NCBI RefSeq assembly: GCF_000025985.1 | Contig: NC_003228.3 | Location: 2,852,001-2,916,000, forward strand | DNA: 64,000 nt | Source of the DNA: Bacteroides fragilis NCTC 9343 | GTDB taxonomy: Bacteria > Bacteroidota > Bacteroidia > Bacteroidales > Bacteroidaceae | Reading direction: 5' to 3' | Shown: positions 47,322 to 57,619 of the stretch, in pieces | Position numbering within the stretch: position 1 is the stretch's first letter | Layout of the letters: each line of letters starts with the position of its first letter | The notes under the pieces: model-generated | Told to the model about the DNA's origin: nothing | The model's input: the letters and a program-made list of their open reading frames with translations, nothing else | The model's database searches: none | Program-made: the position numbers and the translations under genes

Positions 47322-49859
47322 ATGCTTGAACAAGACAGAATTATAAAGATTAACATCGAGGAGGAAATGAAGTCATCGTACATTGACTACTCCATGTCGG
47401 TCATCGTTTCACGTGCCCTTCCCGATGTTAGAGATGGATTTAAGCCCGTTCACCGCAGAATTCTCTACGGAATGATGGAACTGGGAAATACGTCAGACAA
47501 ACCCTATAAGAAATCAGCCAGAATCGTAGGTGAAGTACTTGGTAAGTATCACCCGCACGGAGACTCTTCTGTATATTTTGCGATGGTACGTATGGCTCAG
47601 GAATGGGCAATGCGCTATCCGCTGGTAGACGGGCAAGGTAACTTCGGTTCTGTAGACGGCGACAGTCCTGCTGCCATGCGTTACACTGAAGCACGTCTGA
47701 ACAAATTAGGTGAAGAAATGATGCAGGACCTCTACAAAGAGACTGTAGATTTCGAACCTAACTTCGATAATACGCTGATGGAACCCAAAGTGATGCCGAC
47801 ACGTATTCCGAATTTGCTGGTTAACGGTGCTTCCGGTATTGCTGTAGGTATGGCAACCAACATGCCGCCCCATAATCTGTCTGAAGTCATCGATGCCTGC
47901 GAAGCATATCTTGACAATAAAGATGTGACCGTAGAGGAACTGATGGAATATGTAAAAGCGCCCGACTTCCCTACAGGAGGATATATATATGGCATAAGCG
48001 GCGTACGTGAAGCCTATCTTACGGGACGCGGACGCGTGGTTATGCGCGCGAAAGCAGAAATCGAATCCGGACAGACACATGATAAGATCGTCGTTACAGA
48101 GATTCCCTACAACGTGAATAAGGCAGAATTGATTAAAGCAATTGCTGATCTTGTCAATGAAAAAAGAATAGAAGGCATATCAAATGCCAACGACGAGTCC
48201 GACCGTGAAGGTATGCGCATCGTTATTGATATCAAACGGGATGCAAATGCAAGTGTAGTGCTGAACAAGCTCTATAAAATGACAGCCTTGCAGACGTCAT
48301 TCGGTGTAAATAACGTTGCACTGGTCAACGGACGCCCTAAAATGCTGAATTTACGCGACTTGATTGTTTACTTCGTAGAACATAGACACGATGTGGTAAT
48401 TCGTCGTACTCAATTTGACCTGCGTAAGGCCAAAGAACGTGCACACATCTTGGAAGGTCTGATTATCGCTTCGGATAATATTGACGAAGTAATTCGTATC
48501 ATCCGCGCCGCCAAAACACCAAACGATGCAATCTCCGGACTGATGGAACGCTTCAACCTGAGCGAAATTCAGGCACGCGCCATCGTTGAAATGCGCCTGC
48601 GCCAATTAACAGGTCTGATGCAAGATCAGCTCCATGCTGAATACGAGGAGGTTATGAAGCAGATAGCATATTTGGAAAGTATCCTGGCCGATGATGAAGT
48701 ATGCCGTAAAGTAATCAAAGACGAATTGCTGGAAGTAAGAGCTAAATATGGTGACGAACGCCGTTCTGAAATCGTTTATTCATCAGAAGAATTCAATCCG
48801 GAAGACTTTTATGCGGATGATCAGATGATTATCACCATCTCACACATGGGATATATCAAACGTACACCATTGACAGAATTCCGTGCTCAAAACCGCGGTG
48901 GAGTAGGCTCGAAGGGTACTGAAACCCGTGATGAAGACTTTGTTGAGCACATCTACCCGGCAACAATGCACAACACGATGATGTTCTTTACTCAAAAGGG
49001 TAAATGTTACTGGCTGAAGGTATATGAAATACCTGAAGGAACAAAGAACTCTAAGGGCCGTGCTATCCAGAACTTGCTGAACATTGACTCGGACGATGCT
49101 GTTAATGCATATTTGCGTGTGAAGAGTTTGAATGACCAGGAATATATTAACAGTCATTATGTACTGTTCTGTACCAAGAATGGCGTTATAAAGAAAACAT
49201 CTTTGGAACAATACTCACGCCCGCGCCAGAATGGTGTCAATGCAATTACTATACGTGAAGACGACCGAGTAATAGAAGTGCGTATGACCAACGGAAACAA
49301 CGAAATCATCATAGCCAACCGTAACGGACGCGCAATACGTTTCCATGAAGCAGCAGTTCGCGTAATGGGCCGTACAGCTACCGGAGTTCGTGGTATCACA
49401 CTGGATGACGACGGACAGGATGAAGTAATAGGCATGATTTGCATTAAGGATCTCGAGACAGAGTCCGTAATGGTTGTCTCCGAACAAGGCTATGGTAAAC
49501 GTTCTGATATTGAAGATTATCGTAAAACAAACCGTGGCGGCAAAGGTGTGAAGACCATGAATATTACCGAAAAAACAGGTAAACTGGTTACAATCAAGTC
49601 TGTAACAGACGAAAACGACCTGATGATCATTAATAAATCGGGTATTACAATTCGTCTGAAAGTAGCTGATGTCCGCATCATGGGCCGTGCAACTCAAGGA
49701 GTCCGTCTGATCAATCTTGAAAAACGTAACGACCAGATCGGTTCTGTATGTAAAGTTACATCCGAAAGCCTGGAAGATGAAGTTCCGGAAGAAGAAAGAG
49801 AAGGAAATATTCCAAGCGATCCGGAAACGAATACACCGGTAAATGAAACAGAAGAATAG
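47322..49859 (+). CDS. gyrA: DNA gyrase subunit A
   Basis: An 845-residue breaking-and-joining subunit of DNA gyrase, of normal length. The catalytic Tyr121 is in AMRYTEA. The quinolone-determining region reads [11 protein letters not shown], with Ser82 kept, so by that position it looks susceptible; Phe86 replaces the E. coli acidic Asp87. The C-terminal beta-propeller contains the GyrA box variant NRGGKG near residue 725, consistent with a supercoiling gyrase rather than topoisomerase IV. The acidic tail follows. It is divergent from clpC across a palindrome-containing spacer. Confidence 0.96.
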   Translation: MLEQDRIIKINIEEEMKSSYIDYSMSVIVSRALPDVRDGFKPVHRRILYGMMELGNTSDKPYKKSARIVGEVLGKYHPHGDSSVYFAMVRMAQEWAMRYPLVDGQGNFGSVDGDSPAAMRYTEARLNKLGEEMMQDLYKETVDFEPNFDNTLMEPKVMPTRIPNLLVNGASGIAVGMATNMPPHNLSEVIDACEAYLDNKDVTVEELMEYVKAPDFPTGGYIYGISGVREAYLTGRGRVVMRAKAEIESGQTHDKIVVTEIPYNVNKAELIKAIADLVNEKRIEGISNANDESDREGMRIVIDIKRDANASVVLNKLYKMTALQTSFGVNNVALVNGRPKMLNLRDLIVYFVEHRHDVVIRRTQFDLRKAKERAHILEGLIIASDNIDEVIRIIRAAKTPNDAISGLMERFNLSEIQARAIVEMRLRQLTGLMQDQLHAEYEEVMKQIAYLESILADDEVCRKVIKDELLEVRAKYGDERRSEIVYSSEEFNPEDFYADDQMIITISHMGYIKRTPLTEFRAQNRGGVGSKGTETRDEDFVEHIYPATMHNTMMFFTQKGKCYWLKVYEIPEGTKNSKGRAIQNLLNIDSDDAVNAYLRVKSLNDQEYINSHYVLFCTKNGVIKKTSLEQYSRPRQNGVNAITIREDDRVIEVRMTNGNNEIIIANRNGRAIRFHEAAVRVMGRTATGVRGITLDDDGQDEVIGMICIKDLETESVMVVSEQGYGKRSDIEDYRKTNRGGKGVKTMNITEKTGKLVTIKSVTDENDLMIINKSGITIRLKVADVRIMGRATQGVRLINLEKRNDQIGSVCKVTSESLEDEVPEEEREGNIPSDPETNTPVNETEE

Positions 49860-49891
49860 ACATAATATTAATAATTAATCAAACAACAATC

Positions 49892-51103
49892 ATGAAAAGA
49901 GTATTATTTTCAATGGTTTTACTGATGGCAGTAAGTTTTGCATTCGCTCAGGAGAAAAATGTAAAAGAAGCGAAAAGCATTGCCGGAGAAGTAAAACCTG
50001 ACTTCGCAAAAGCTGAACAACTGATTAACGAAGCATTAACTAACCCTGAAACAAAGGATAATGCGGCAACTTGGGACGTAGCAGGTTATATTCAGAAAAG
50101 AATCAACGAAAAGGAGATGGAAAATGCTTATCTGAGAAAACCTTATGATACATTGAAAGTATACAATAGCGTACTGAATATGTACAATTATTATGTTAAA
50201 TGTGACGAACTGGCACAGATTCCTAATGAAAAGGGTAAAATTAAAAACAAATACAGAAGCGCCAACTCAAAAACAATTCTGGCAGAACGTCCTAACTTGA
50301 TTAATGGTGGTATTCAATACTTCAATTTAAATAAGAACGAAGACGCATTAAAATATTTTGCAGCTTATGTAGATGCAGCTACACTGCCTATGATGGAAAA
50401 AGAAAACTTGCTGGAAAAAGACACCATTTTGCCACAGGTAGCATATTATGCCACTTTGGCTGCAGATAGAGTAGGTGACAAAGATGCTGTCATGAAATAT
50501 GCTCAATATGCTCTGAAAGACAAAGAAAATGGCCAATTTGCAATGCAATTGTTGACAGATGCTTACAAAGCTAAAGGTGATACTGCTAAATGGGTAGAAA
50601 AATTGCAGGAAGGTATTGTTAAGTTCCCTGAAAATCAATATTTCTTCGCAAATCTGGTTGACTACTATAGCAGCTCCAACCAAAATGATAAAGCAATGCA
50701 GTTTGCTGATGATATGTTGGCTAAAGATCCGAATAACAAATTATATCTGTATGTGAAGGCATATCTGTATCATAATATGAAAGATTATGAGAAAGCAATT
50801 GAGTTCTATAAAAAGACTCTCGACATAGATCCTGCATATGCAGAAGCATGCTCAAATTTAGGTTTGGTATACCTGTTACAAGCACAAGAATATGCTGACA
50901 AAGCACCGGCAGATATCAATGACCCGAATTATGCAACAGCACAAGCTGAGATCAAGAAATTCTACGAAGCTGCTAAACCGTATTACGAAAAAGCAAGAGA
51001 GCTGAAACCTGATCAGAAAGATTTGTGGTTACAAGGTCTTTACCGGGTATATTACAACTTGAATATGGGACCGGAATTCGAAGAAATCGAGAAAATGATG
51101 TAA
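49892..51103 (+). CDS. TPR-repeat protein, exported
   Basis: A 403-residue protein with a signal peptide (MKRVLFSMVLLMAVSFAFAQ, cut near residue 20). The mature part is helical with several TPR-type pairs; the clearest are around residues 265-310 (DKAMQFADDMLAKDPNNKLYLYVKA, DYEKAIEFYKKTLDIDPAYAEA). TPRs bind other proteins, so it is probably a periplasmic or surface scaffold. I do not recognise a more specific family. It is 32 bases after gyrA with no terminator between, and may be in the same transcript. Confidence 0.85.
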   Translation: MKRVLFSMVLLMAVSFAFAQEKNVKEAKSIAGEVKPDFAKAEQLINEALTNPETKDNAATWDVAGYIQKRINEKEMENAYLRKPYDTLKVYNSVLNMYNYYVKCDELAQIPNEKGKIKNKYRSANSKTILAERPNLINGGIQYFNLNKNEDALKYFAAYVDAATLPMMEKENLLEKDTILPQVAYYATLAADRVGDKDAVMKYAQYALKDKENGQFAMQLLTDAYKAKGDTAKWVEKLQEGIVKFPENQYFFANLVDYYSSSNQNDKAMQFADDMLAKDPNNKLYLYVKAYLYHNMKDYEKAIEFYKKTLDIDPAYAEACSNLGLVYLLQAQEYADKAPADINDPNYATAQAEIKKFYEAAKPYYEKARELKPDQKDLWLQGLYRVYYNLNMGPEFEEIEKMM

Positions 51104-51140
51104 TGATCAAATAGATCTTTTTTCGCAAAGATTTTTGTGA

Positions 51141-51184
51141 AAGGGGTTGCCTGATTCGAGAAATTGGGCAGCCTCTTTTTTTTG
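51141..51184 (+). terminator. Intrinsic terminator after the TPR gene
   Basis: GGGGTTGCC (51143-51151) pairs with GGGCAGCCTC (51166-51175), with several G-U pairs, followed by a long T-run. It lies 40 bases after the TPR-gene stop. Confidence 0.7.
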
Positions 51185-51352
51185 CTTGATCTGATCCTGA
51201 ACAATAGCGTAACACAAAAAGAGAAATAGGTGAAATCTATTTCTTATTCGTTTTATGGTGAATGAAATGACTAAAACCTGTCAGGATGCAGGTTCTTATT
51301 TTTTTAAGAGCTAAAGAAGGCAAAATTAGCAAGATGGAAATAGGGATTAAAT

Positions 51353-51393
51353 AAAAGAGGCAATTTACTATATATAAGTAAATTGCCTCTTTC
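51353..51393. terminator. Bidirectional intrinsic terminator
   Basis: AAAGAGGCAATTTACT pairs exactly with AGTAAATTGCCTCTTT around a 7-base loop; both sides have T/A runs. It separates the rightward gyrA/TPR unit from the leftward Usp gene. Confidence 0.85.
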
Positions 51394-51452
51394 TTATTAA
51401 ACATAATGTTGATTATTCCATTAATTTAAAGCTTATTTTTTTAGGTGTCTGA

Positions 51453-52574
51453 TCATCCGTTAATAACTAACAACGGTGTATCTGAATGGAAGATCATCTT
51501 ACGAGCAATACCGGGATTGAACAAACGGGAAAATATATTCCGTTTATAAGAAGTTAATGTGATAATGTCAATCTGATTTGTTTTAATGTAATTATCCAAA
51601 CTATTCAGAAAATCATTACTCATCACCACATCATAATGAATCTCAAGATCCGGATATTGCTTTTGGAAATAATCCTTAATACCAGCTAATTTTATTTCAT
51701 TCCATGTATCTTTTACATCCGATAAATGAATAAGAGAAACAGAAAAATGAAATGGGCTAAGTCCATTGATAAATGAATCGAAAGCAATCAAATCACGTTG
51801 GTCAAAGTTCGTCATAAAGGCAATCCGTTTCACTTCATTGAAACGATTGAAAGGAGTATTTTCGGGAATAGCCAGCACTGTAGTATGACTACGTTCAATT
51901 ATCTCGGCAGTTACACTACCAATAAGATCAATATCCTTCTGATTCTTACCTCGAGTACCCATTATAATGATTCTGGGACGATGTTCTTTATTATATCTGA
52001 GTATTTCTTCTTCCGGGATACCTTCGCGCAAGACACACGTATATTTGACATCAGGAAACTCTCCGGATGCTACTTTTTGCTTAATCTTCTCCGACAGAGT
52101 ATTCAGATCATCATGTACTTTATGCAATACATTCTTCACAGTCTCTTCATCACTAATCTGATAGTTAAATACATCTCCATATGGCAATGATGAAGCATAA
52201 ATTGGTGTAAAGTAGACATGTAGCAAGATAACCTCCGCATCAAAAGATTTGGCAAAATTGAAACCAAATTCACAAGCTTTCATTGAATAGTTAGAGAAAT
52301 CAACCGGAATAAGGACCTTCTTAGTGCGATGCTCCACTTTAGGGGTCTTCTCTCCTACTATACTTTCAGCAAGCCAGGCAGAACTCTCGGTAATCTTCAA
52401 TGCACGCGGCAAATCACTTTCTTTAATACGTAAACGCACACCGGATGAAACAACCGGCTGTATCTGGTTTACATTGTGAATGTACGTCTCTATACCCTCA
52501 TTCTCAAGAACATTCTTCAATATCTGAGCTTTTGTATAAGTCAGAATAGCTAAAGTTACTAATTTCTCTTCCAT
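51453..52574 (-). CDS. Universal stress protein (two Usp domains) with DUF2007-like N-terminus
   Basis: A 373-residue cytoplasmic protein from ATG 52574 (382 from ATG 52601). Residues 1-75 (TKAQILKNVLENEGIETYIHNVN) resemble the DUF2007/putative signal-transducing domain. Two UspA-type domains follow: the first begins KKVLIPVDFSNYSMKACEFGFNFAKS, with IIMGTRGKNQ as its ATP-binding loop and GSVTAEIIERS after it, the second lacks a clear GxxG(N) ATP site and may be non-binding. The role is unknown; Usps help under starvation and stress. It follows the small HTH-type gene, probably co-transcribed (about 80 bases). Confidence 0.85.
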   Translation of the reverse strand: MEEKLVTLAILTYTKAQILKNVLENEGIETYIHNVNQIQPVVSSGVRLRIKESDLPRALKITESSAWLAESIVGEKTPKVEHRTKKVLIPVDFSNYSMKACEFGFNFAKSFDAEVILLHVYFTPIYASSLPYGDVFNYQISDEETVKNVLHKVHDDLNTLSEKIKQKVASGEFPDVKYTCVLREGIPEEEILRYNKEHRPRIIIMGTRGKNQKDIDLIGSVTAEIIERSHTTVLAIPENTPFNRFNEVKRIAFMTNFDQRDLIAFDSFINGLSPFHFSVSLIHLSDVKDTWNEIKLAGIKDYFQKQYPDLEIHYDVVMSNDFLNSLDNYIKTNQIDIITLTSYKRNIFSRLFNPGIARKMIFHSDTPLLVING

Positions 52575-52652
52575 AATTCGTTTATTTATTGAATTCAACA
52601 AATAAGAAATCCCAATTGTTTTGCCAATTGGGATTCTGACTTTATCTCTTAT

Positions 52653-52937
52653 TTAAACCTGCACAGATTCGGTAGCTTCTTCTTTACTCATATTTAATTC
52701 ATCCAATATTCTTAATGCCCGATCGAGCACAGTGGTATCATCAATCATAACCAATCCACCATCCGGACCAGGCTCAAGATGTATTCCGACACTTTTCCCT
52801 TCCTTAAAATTATGACCACCAAAGAAGTTTCTCACTGTATCGACGTTTAAATTGAGTTCGTCTGCTATTCTATGCATGCTACCGCTAGGCAATGAATCTT
52901 TAATTTTACGGAGTTCATTAAATGTTATTGTTCTCAT
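52653..52937 (-). CDS. Small DNA-binding protein (HTH type)
   Basis: A 94-residue protein with a helix-turn-helix-like segment, HRIADELNLNVDTVRNFFGG, about residues 21-41. The C-terminal half is acidic and includes DDTTVLDRALRILDELNMSK. It is similar to conserved Bacteroides proteins annotated only as DNA-binding; I do not recognise a named family. It precedes the Usp gene in the same orientation and may regulate it, which is inference. Confidence 0.75.
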   Translation of the reverse strand: MRTITFNELRKIKDSLPSGSMHRIADELNLNVDTVRNFFGGHNFKEGKSVGIHLEPGPDGGLVMIDDTTVLDRALRILDELNMSKEEATESVQV

Positions 52938-53076
52938 GTCTCATAAATTTAATGGTTAATACTATGTGACTTTATTATCACGCTATAAACTTAAGGAAAA
53001 AAAAAGATAAAACAAAACAAAAGCTTCTCTTTTTTCGCTAAAACAATCTAAATCAACGATAACTTGTTATAATACA

Positions 53077-53125
53077 ATAAAGTCCGCCTCCAATAAATCT
53101 TAGATTATTGAGGGCGGACTTTGAT
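53077..53125. terminator. Terminator downstream of batE
   Basis: AAAGTCCGCC (53079-53088) pairs with GGCGGACTTT (53113-53122), with a longer imperfect pairing inward (AATAA/TTATT). Leftward it lies 23 bases after the batE stop and has an A/T-rich tail. Confidence 0.7.
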
Positions 53126-53147
53126 GAAATATTTATAGATTCTATTC

Positions 53148-53984
53148 TTAAATAATCTCAATTGAACCAACCGGCACCCATCCCACTTTTCCATCTTCAA
53201 GGCGGATTTCTTTCCAGTCTTTCATTGAATCATCTTTAATGTTAACCTTGTGCCCTTCATGAAGAATAAATAGGCTGGTACCATTTTCGCTAGGTGTACT
53301 TCTAACCGTTACGCTCGGACTCATTATTATCGCAGTATCCCTGTTCAACAACTCTTCTTTCTGCTTAGAAGCAAAAACATTTGCCATTACAACAACTATC
53401 AAAAAGATAATGCCTGCAATAAAACCAACTTTCTTCAACACCACTTGTTTCGAGAAAATAAAGAAATATAAAGAGACAATTAGCAGCAAGAAACTCACAA
53501 TCCCCCATATGGCCCATGAATCCACGCTCATACTATTAATTAATGCCTTTGTCCATGTAACAAAGAATATCTCAGGAACAACTTCTACTTTATCTACAGT
53601 CTTACCACGAGCTATCTCCAAATTGGCACGAATATCTCCATTACCGGGCTGAAGCAACAAGGCCTTTTCATAGTTTAAAATGGCTTTTGCTATCTCATTT
53701 ATTTTATAATAGCTATTACCAAGATTATAATATACATCGGCCGACTCACCTTTACGCAAAAGTGATTCATAAATCTGGATTGCAGACGCAAAGTCATTTC
53801 TGATATATGCACTATCTCCCTCAGCTTTTGTGGCATCTTCTAATTTGGAACCGGAAAACTCTGCATTATGGATACTGACAGTATCTCCCTGTATCATCTG
53901 AGTAGAATCTGTTATTAACGAATCCTGCCCGAAAGAAGTTACTGCCATTAACAAACCCAAAGCAATAAACAATATTTTTTTCAT
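53148..53984 (-). CDS. batE: Aerotolerance-operon protein BatE (TPR and SH3)
   Basis: A 278-residue membrane protein. A signal peptide ends near residue 20 (TSFGQ), followed by a TPR region about residues 55-130 (SADVYYNLGNSYYKINEIAKAILNYEKAL), two transmembrane helices near 155-178 and 185-205, and a bacterial SH3-like C-terminal domain from about 215 ending in KVGWVPVGSIEII. The TPR-TM-SH3 layout is the BatE signature. Bat proteins are needed for tolerance to oxygen in Bacteroides fragilis and are proposed to form a membrane complex. Last gene of the Bat operon. Confidence 0.9.
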   Translation of the reverse strand: MKKILFIALGLLMAVTSFGQDSLITDSTQMIQGDTVSIHNAEFSGSKLEDATKAEGDSAYIRNDFASAIQIYESLLRKGESADVYYNLGNSYYKINEIAKAILNYEKALLLQPGNGDIRANLEIARGKTVDKVEVVPEIFFVTWTKALINSMSVDSWAIWGIVSFLLLIVSLYFFIFSKQVVLKKVGFIAGIIFLIVVVMANVFASKQKEELLNRDTAIIMSPSVTVRSTPSENGTSLFILHEGHKVNIKDDSMKDWKEIRLEDGKVGWVPVGSIEII

Positions 53985-54002
53985 GACTTATTCTTCTCTA
54001 AA

Positions 54003-55826
54003 TTAGCGTTTTATTGAATTTTCCATCTTACTCATAACTTCCAATGACGATGAATAAACTTTATCCATAGCCTGACTCTCATCTCCTGGAGCAAAACGTG
54101 CAAACTCACATTCATTCAGAGCATTCAGGAAATCCTTTATTAATTCGTCACTGACTCCATAATTTCTAAGTTTCTCTTCTACATTATCTTTAGACAAACG
54201 AGAAACCGGAATATTAAGTTTATCACTGATATATCCCCATAGAGCTTTAAGTACTTCATCATAAAATGCCTCCTTGCTATTCTCCGCAAGCAATTTACCA
54301 GCTAACTTCATTCGTTTAGTAGCCACTTTATTGGCTTTCTTTGTACGCATCTTGGCTACATTGGCATTCTCGGCAGCCTGTTTGCGATAAACTATAAAGA
54401 AGACAATAAACACCACGGCGGGAACAATGTAGAATAGCCAATAAAGTAAAGAGCCAAACAAAAGATTATCTTTTGGCTGAAGCTTCACATCATTTAGTTT
54501 TATATAGCGAATATCTTCACCCAATACTTTCAGATCTTCTTTATTAGTAAAGTTGGCAATAACCTGATCTGCATTTCCTGCTCCTTTTTCCACCTTAACC
54601 TCATAATCTTCGGTATTCAGTGTTTTATAGGATTTCGACTTGATATCAAAATAACTGAAGGATACTCCTGGTATTTTATAAACTCCTGCATGTCTCGGAA
54701 TAGCAAGATATTCAATAACTTTATTACCGGAAAGTCCTTCTTGAGTCAAACGAACTTTGCTATCCACCTTTGGATCATATACATCAAAATCTTCCGGGAA
54801 TTTTATTTCCGGATTTGCAATTAATTTTAAATTACCGGTTCCCGAAATCACTAACTTTATTGTGATAGCATCATTCGTTTTCACTTCTTTAGAATTAATG
54901 GAAGAAGTGATACTAAACTCCCCTACTCCTCCGGAGAAATTGGCAGGTTTACCTGTCGGTAACGGATTCACATTAACCGTAATCTTAGGAGTTACAATCA
55001 CCTTACTTACATTCACATAATTGCTTCCACCATTAAAGAAAGCATCAAACGGATCATCAGATTGTACAGCTTTAGCAATGGTAGCATCAAAACGTGCAGG
55101 CTCAATAGTCAGTTTTCCAGACTGCTGTGGGAACAATACAAATTGACGATACACTGTCGTAAAATAGTTCTTTCCCTTATAATGTTCCTGTGACCATTTT
55201 GCATTAGCAGGCATCTCTATTTCTTGTGAATGAAATCCCTTAAAATCAGGAAGCTTCACATTCTCAAAGCGAAGTTGAGACTCTCTTGTGTAAATCTTAA
55301 AAGTTAATAGAAAGGCTTCCTGCTCATATACATTCGTTTTATTGGCCGTCGCAGTTATAAGTAAGTCTTGGTTAGAAACAGAGGAAGACGTTCCACTTTG
55401 ATTGCCAGACGATGCAGTTCCTTTGCCATCTGCCGTATTCCCGGTTTTATCCGGAGGAAGAACTTTAATTTTTACCGAATTAGAAACCATCTGATTCCCG
55501 TCAGCCGTAATCGTTGCACCTGGAATAGAATACTCTCCTTCAGCCGTAGCCATTAAGATATAAGTAAAGGTAATACTATTATTAGTAACCCCATTAATCG
55601 ATTGCATACGTTGTGAACGGTTAGGTCCCATTAACACCTCAAATCCTTTAATAGAAGGCACACGAAAATCTCGTACTTTTATCGTATTTACCGTATACGA
55701 TAACCTGAACTGGTCACCTACTACTACAGCATCGGGGGCAGATGCAGTAAACACTACCTTTCCGTCAGCCTGCGCTTGCGTAGTCATGGCTACCAGTGCA
55801 ATCAATAAGAAAATCAATTTTCTCAT
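54003..55826 (-). CDS. batD: Aerotolerance-operon protein BatD
   Basis: A 607-residue protein from ATG 55826 (615 from ATG 55850). It begins with a signal peptide (MRKLIFLLIALVAMTTQAQA). A large periplasmic beta-rich domain (BatD family, about 30-455) contains repeated immunoglobulin-like strands. One transmembrane helix lies near residue 460-480 (LFYIVPAVVFIVFFIVY), followed by a cytoplasmic helical tail. It is thought to sit in the inner membrane beside BatA and BatB. It lies 18 bases before batE and overlaps none of its neighbours. Confidence 0.9.
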   Translation of the reverse strand: MRKLIFLLIALVAMTTQAQADGKVVFTASAPDAVVVGDQFRLSYTVNTIKVRDFRVPSIKGFEVLMGPNRSQRMQSINGVTNNSITFTYILMATAEGEYSIPGATITADGNQMVSNSVKIKVLPPDKTGNTADGKGTASSGNQSGTSSSVSNQDLLITATANKTNVYEQEAFLLTFKIYTRESQLRFENVKLPDFKGFHSQEIEMPANAKWSQEHYKGKNYFTTVYRQFVLFPQQSGKLTIEPARFDATIAKAVQSDDPFDAFFNGGSNYVNVSKVIVTPKITVNVNPLPTGKPANFSGGVGEFSITSSINSKEVKTNDAITIKLVISGTGNLKLIANPEIKFPEDFDVYDPKVDSKVRLTQEGLSGNKVIEYLAIPRHAGVYKIPGVSFSYFDIKSKSYKTLNTEDYEVKVEKGAGNADQVIANFTNKEDLKVLGEDIRYIKLNDVKLQPKDNLLFGSLLYWLFYIVPAVVFIVFFIVYRKQAAENANVAKMRTKKANKVATKRMKLAGKLLAENSKEAFYDEVLKALWGYISDKLNIPVSRLSKDNVEEKLRNYGVSDELIKDFLNALNECEFARFAPGDESQAMDKVYSSSLEVMSKMENSIKR

Positions 55827-55861
55827 TTCATCTGAAGTTTTTATCATCAATTATTTTATTA

Positions 55862-56572
55862 TTACCAGTCTTTTTCCAGACGTCTTCCTTGAAGAGTCTG
55901 TTGCTTTTTCACTTTATCCTGAACCCCTTTTTCATCTTGCATCACAGAATTGAGCAGCTGTTCCGCATTCTCCTTAGACATTTCGTTATCATTTTTCTCT
56001 GATTTAGGAGGTTGTTGCTGTTGTTGATCTTTATTTTGATCATTCTGCTTATTCTGATCTTTTTTATCTTGTTGCTTTTGTTGATCATCTTTATTCTGAT
56101 CCTGATTCTGATCTTGATTCTGCTGATTTTGCTGTTGATCCTTCAGCAACTTTTGAGCTAATGCCAGATTATAGCGGGTTTCATCGTCTTTCGGATTATT
56201 TCTCAAAGACATCTTATAAGCTTCAACCGCTTTTTGATAATCTTTACCAGACTGGAATAACACTCCCATATTATGATAAATTTGTCCCAGTTTAGCTTTA
56301 TCTTTTTCTATACTGGTTGCCGCAACGTATTGTTCCATCGCATCTTTGAACTTTTGCTGCTGCGACAACGTATTACCCAAGTTGTACATGGAAATAGTAG
56401 ACTTAGGATTTGCCTCTAATGCTTTACGGTAATTAACTTCAGCATCCACAAAAACACTGTCTTTAAACAGACGATTACCTTTACGGATATAATCACGCTC
56501 GGCTTTTTGTGCAAACGCACCCGCAGAAAGCGATAGCAACAGAGCAAACAATATATACTTATTTCTTGACAT
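55862..56572 (-). CDS. batC: Aerotolerance-operon protein BatC (TPR)
   Basis: A 236-residue exported TPR protein from ATG 56572 (238 from 56578). After a signal peptide ending near AFAQ, residues 25-140 hold three or more TPR units (ALEANPKSTISMYNLGNTLSQQQKFKDAMEQY). Residues about 145-195 form a low-complexity Gln/Asn/Asp/Lys-rich tail, whose repetitive codons span roughly 55985-56145. This tail is seen in other Bat proteins but is not conserved in length. It may bind BatB; that is by family. Confidence 0.88.
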   Translation of the reverse strand: MSRNKYILFALLLSLSAGAFAQKAERDYIRKGNRLFKDSVFVDAEVNYRKALEANPKSTISMYNLGNTLSQQQKFKDAMEQYVAATSIEKDKAKLGQIYHNMGVLFQSGKDYQKAVEAYKMSLRNNPKDDETRYNLALAQKLLKDQQQNQQNQDQNQDQNKDDQQKQQDKKDQNKQNDQNKDQQQQQPPKSEKNDNEMSKENAEQLLNSVMQDEKGVQDKVKKQQTLQGRRLEKDW

Positions 56573-56580
56573 ATACATTA

Positions 56581-57606
56581 CTACTTATTAGAAAACAACC
56601 TGATGTTCTTAAACAATGGATTTTTGCGGTCCAGAATCAACATTTCCACCAATAACAAGAGCAATATCATCCATGCAATCACTTGGAACTGTTCATTGTA
56701 ATCTGTATAAACCTTAGATTCAACATCCGATTTAGCCATTTTATTAATCTCTTGATTAATAGCTTTCTGAGCAGAATTAGAATTATCTACACGAATATAA
56801 ATACCATTTCCTTCCTTTGCTATCTCTTGACACATTGCCTCATTCAGACGAGTCACAATTACATTCCCTTCACGGTCACGACGAAAGTCGTTACTGCCCT
56901 CAATCGGAATGGGAGCTCCATCGGGTAAGCCTACTCCCAATACATTCACCTGAATTCCCTTCTTAGCCGCCTCTTTGGCAGCTTCAACAGCTCCCCCTTC
57001 ATGATTTTCACCATCGGTAATCACCACAATAGCACGTCCCACTCCTTCTTGCGGAGTAAAACTACGGGCAGCAAGATTGATAGCAGCACCGATAGCTGTA
57101 CCCTGTTTAGATATCAACGAAGGACTGATTGATTCCAAAAACATTTTAGCAGAAATATAATCGCTTGTTATAGGTAACTGAGTAAAGGCATCTCCTGCAA
57201 AGACAATCATTCCTACCTTGTCATTCTCCATACCATCTACCAATTTAGATATAAGCCGTTTAGCTTTTTCTAAACGACTGGGCTGAACATCTTGGGCAAG
57301 CATAGAATTTGAAATATCCAATGCAATCATAACCTCCACCCCTTTGCGCTTTACTGTCTCCAATTTAGAGCCGAATTGCGGACGAGCCAATAGTACAGCA
57401 AATAGACCTATGGCAGTAAATAACAACCAGAATTTTACATCCGGACGATATTTAGATACATCAGGCATCAATTGTGCCATCAACACCGGATCTCCGAATT
57501 TACGAATAGCCTTCCTCTTTCTATAATTAGAATAAAGGTAGAAGGCTGCCAGCAATGGTAGCAGCAGCAACAAATATAAATATGCAGGTTCTTCAAATCG
57601 AAACAT
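56581..57606 (-). CDS. batB: Aerotolerance-operon protein BatB (VWA)
   Basis: A 341-residue inner-membrane protein. It has an N-terminal helix pair (YLYLLLLLPLLAAFYLYS, LLFTAIGLFAVLLA), a von Willebrand A domain from about residue 85 to 285, and a C-terminal helix (MILLLLLVEMLILD). The metal-ion-dependent adhesion motif is DISNS in ALDISNSM, and the TDGEN loop is also present, so it should bind a divalent metal. VWA domains bind protein partners; BatA is its close paralogue. It lies 3 bases after... the start of batC is separated by only 3 bases from its stop. Confidence 0.92.
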   Translation of the reverse strand: MFRFEEPAYLYLLLLLPLLAAFYLYSNYRKRKAIRKFGDPVLMAQLMPDVSKYRPDVKFWLLFTAIGLFAVLLARPQFGSKLETVKRKGVEVMIALDISNSMLAQDVQPSRLEKAKRLISKLVDGMENDKVGMIVFAGDAFTQLPITSDYISAKMFLESISPSLISKQGTAIGAAINLAARSFTPQEGVGRAIVVITDGENHEGGAVEAAKEAAKKGIQVNVLGVGLPDGAPIPIEGSNDFRRDREGNVIVTRLNEAMCQEIAKEGNGIYIRVDNSNSAQKAINQEINKMAKSDVESKVYTDYNEQFQVIAWMILLLLLVEMLILDRKNPLFKNIRLFSNK

Positions 57607-57619
57607 CTTTTTATCAATT

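Larger units (their letters stand above)
51104..51452. other. Gene-free region with three terminators (349 bp)
   Basis: It contains the TPR-gene terminator (51141-51184), a second small hairpin AACCTG/CAGGTT at 51275-51294 followed by a T-run at 51295-51306, and the bidirectional terminator at 51353-51393. No ORF with coding character was found between them. Confidence 0.65.

Noticed and set aside
55985..56145. Low-complexity tract as a DNA repeat element
   Set aside because: It encodes the Gln/Asn/Lys/Asp tail of BatC in frame and is explained by protein sequence.
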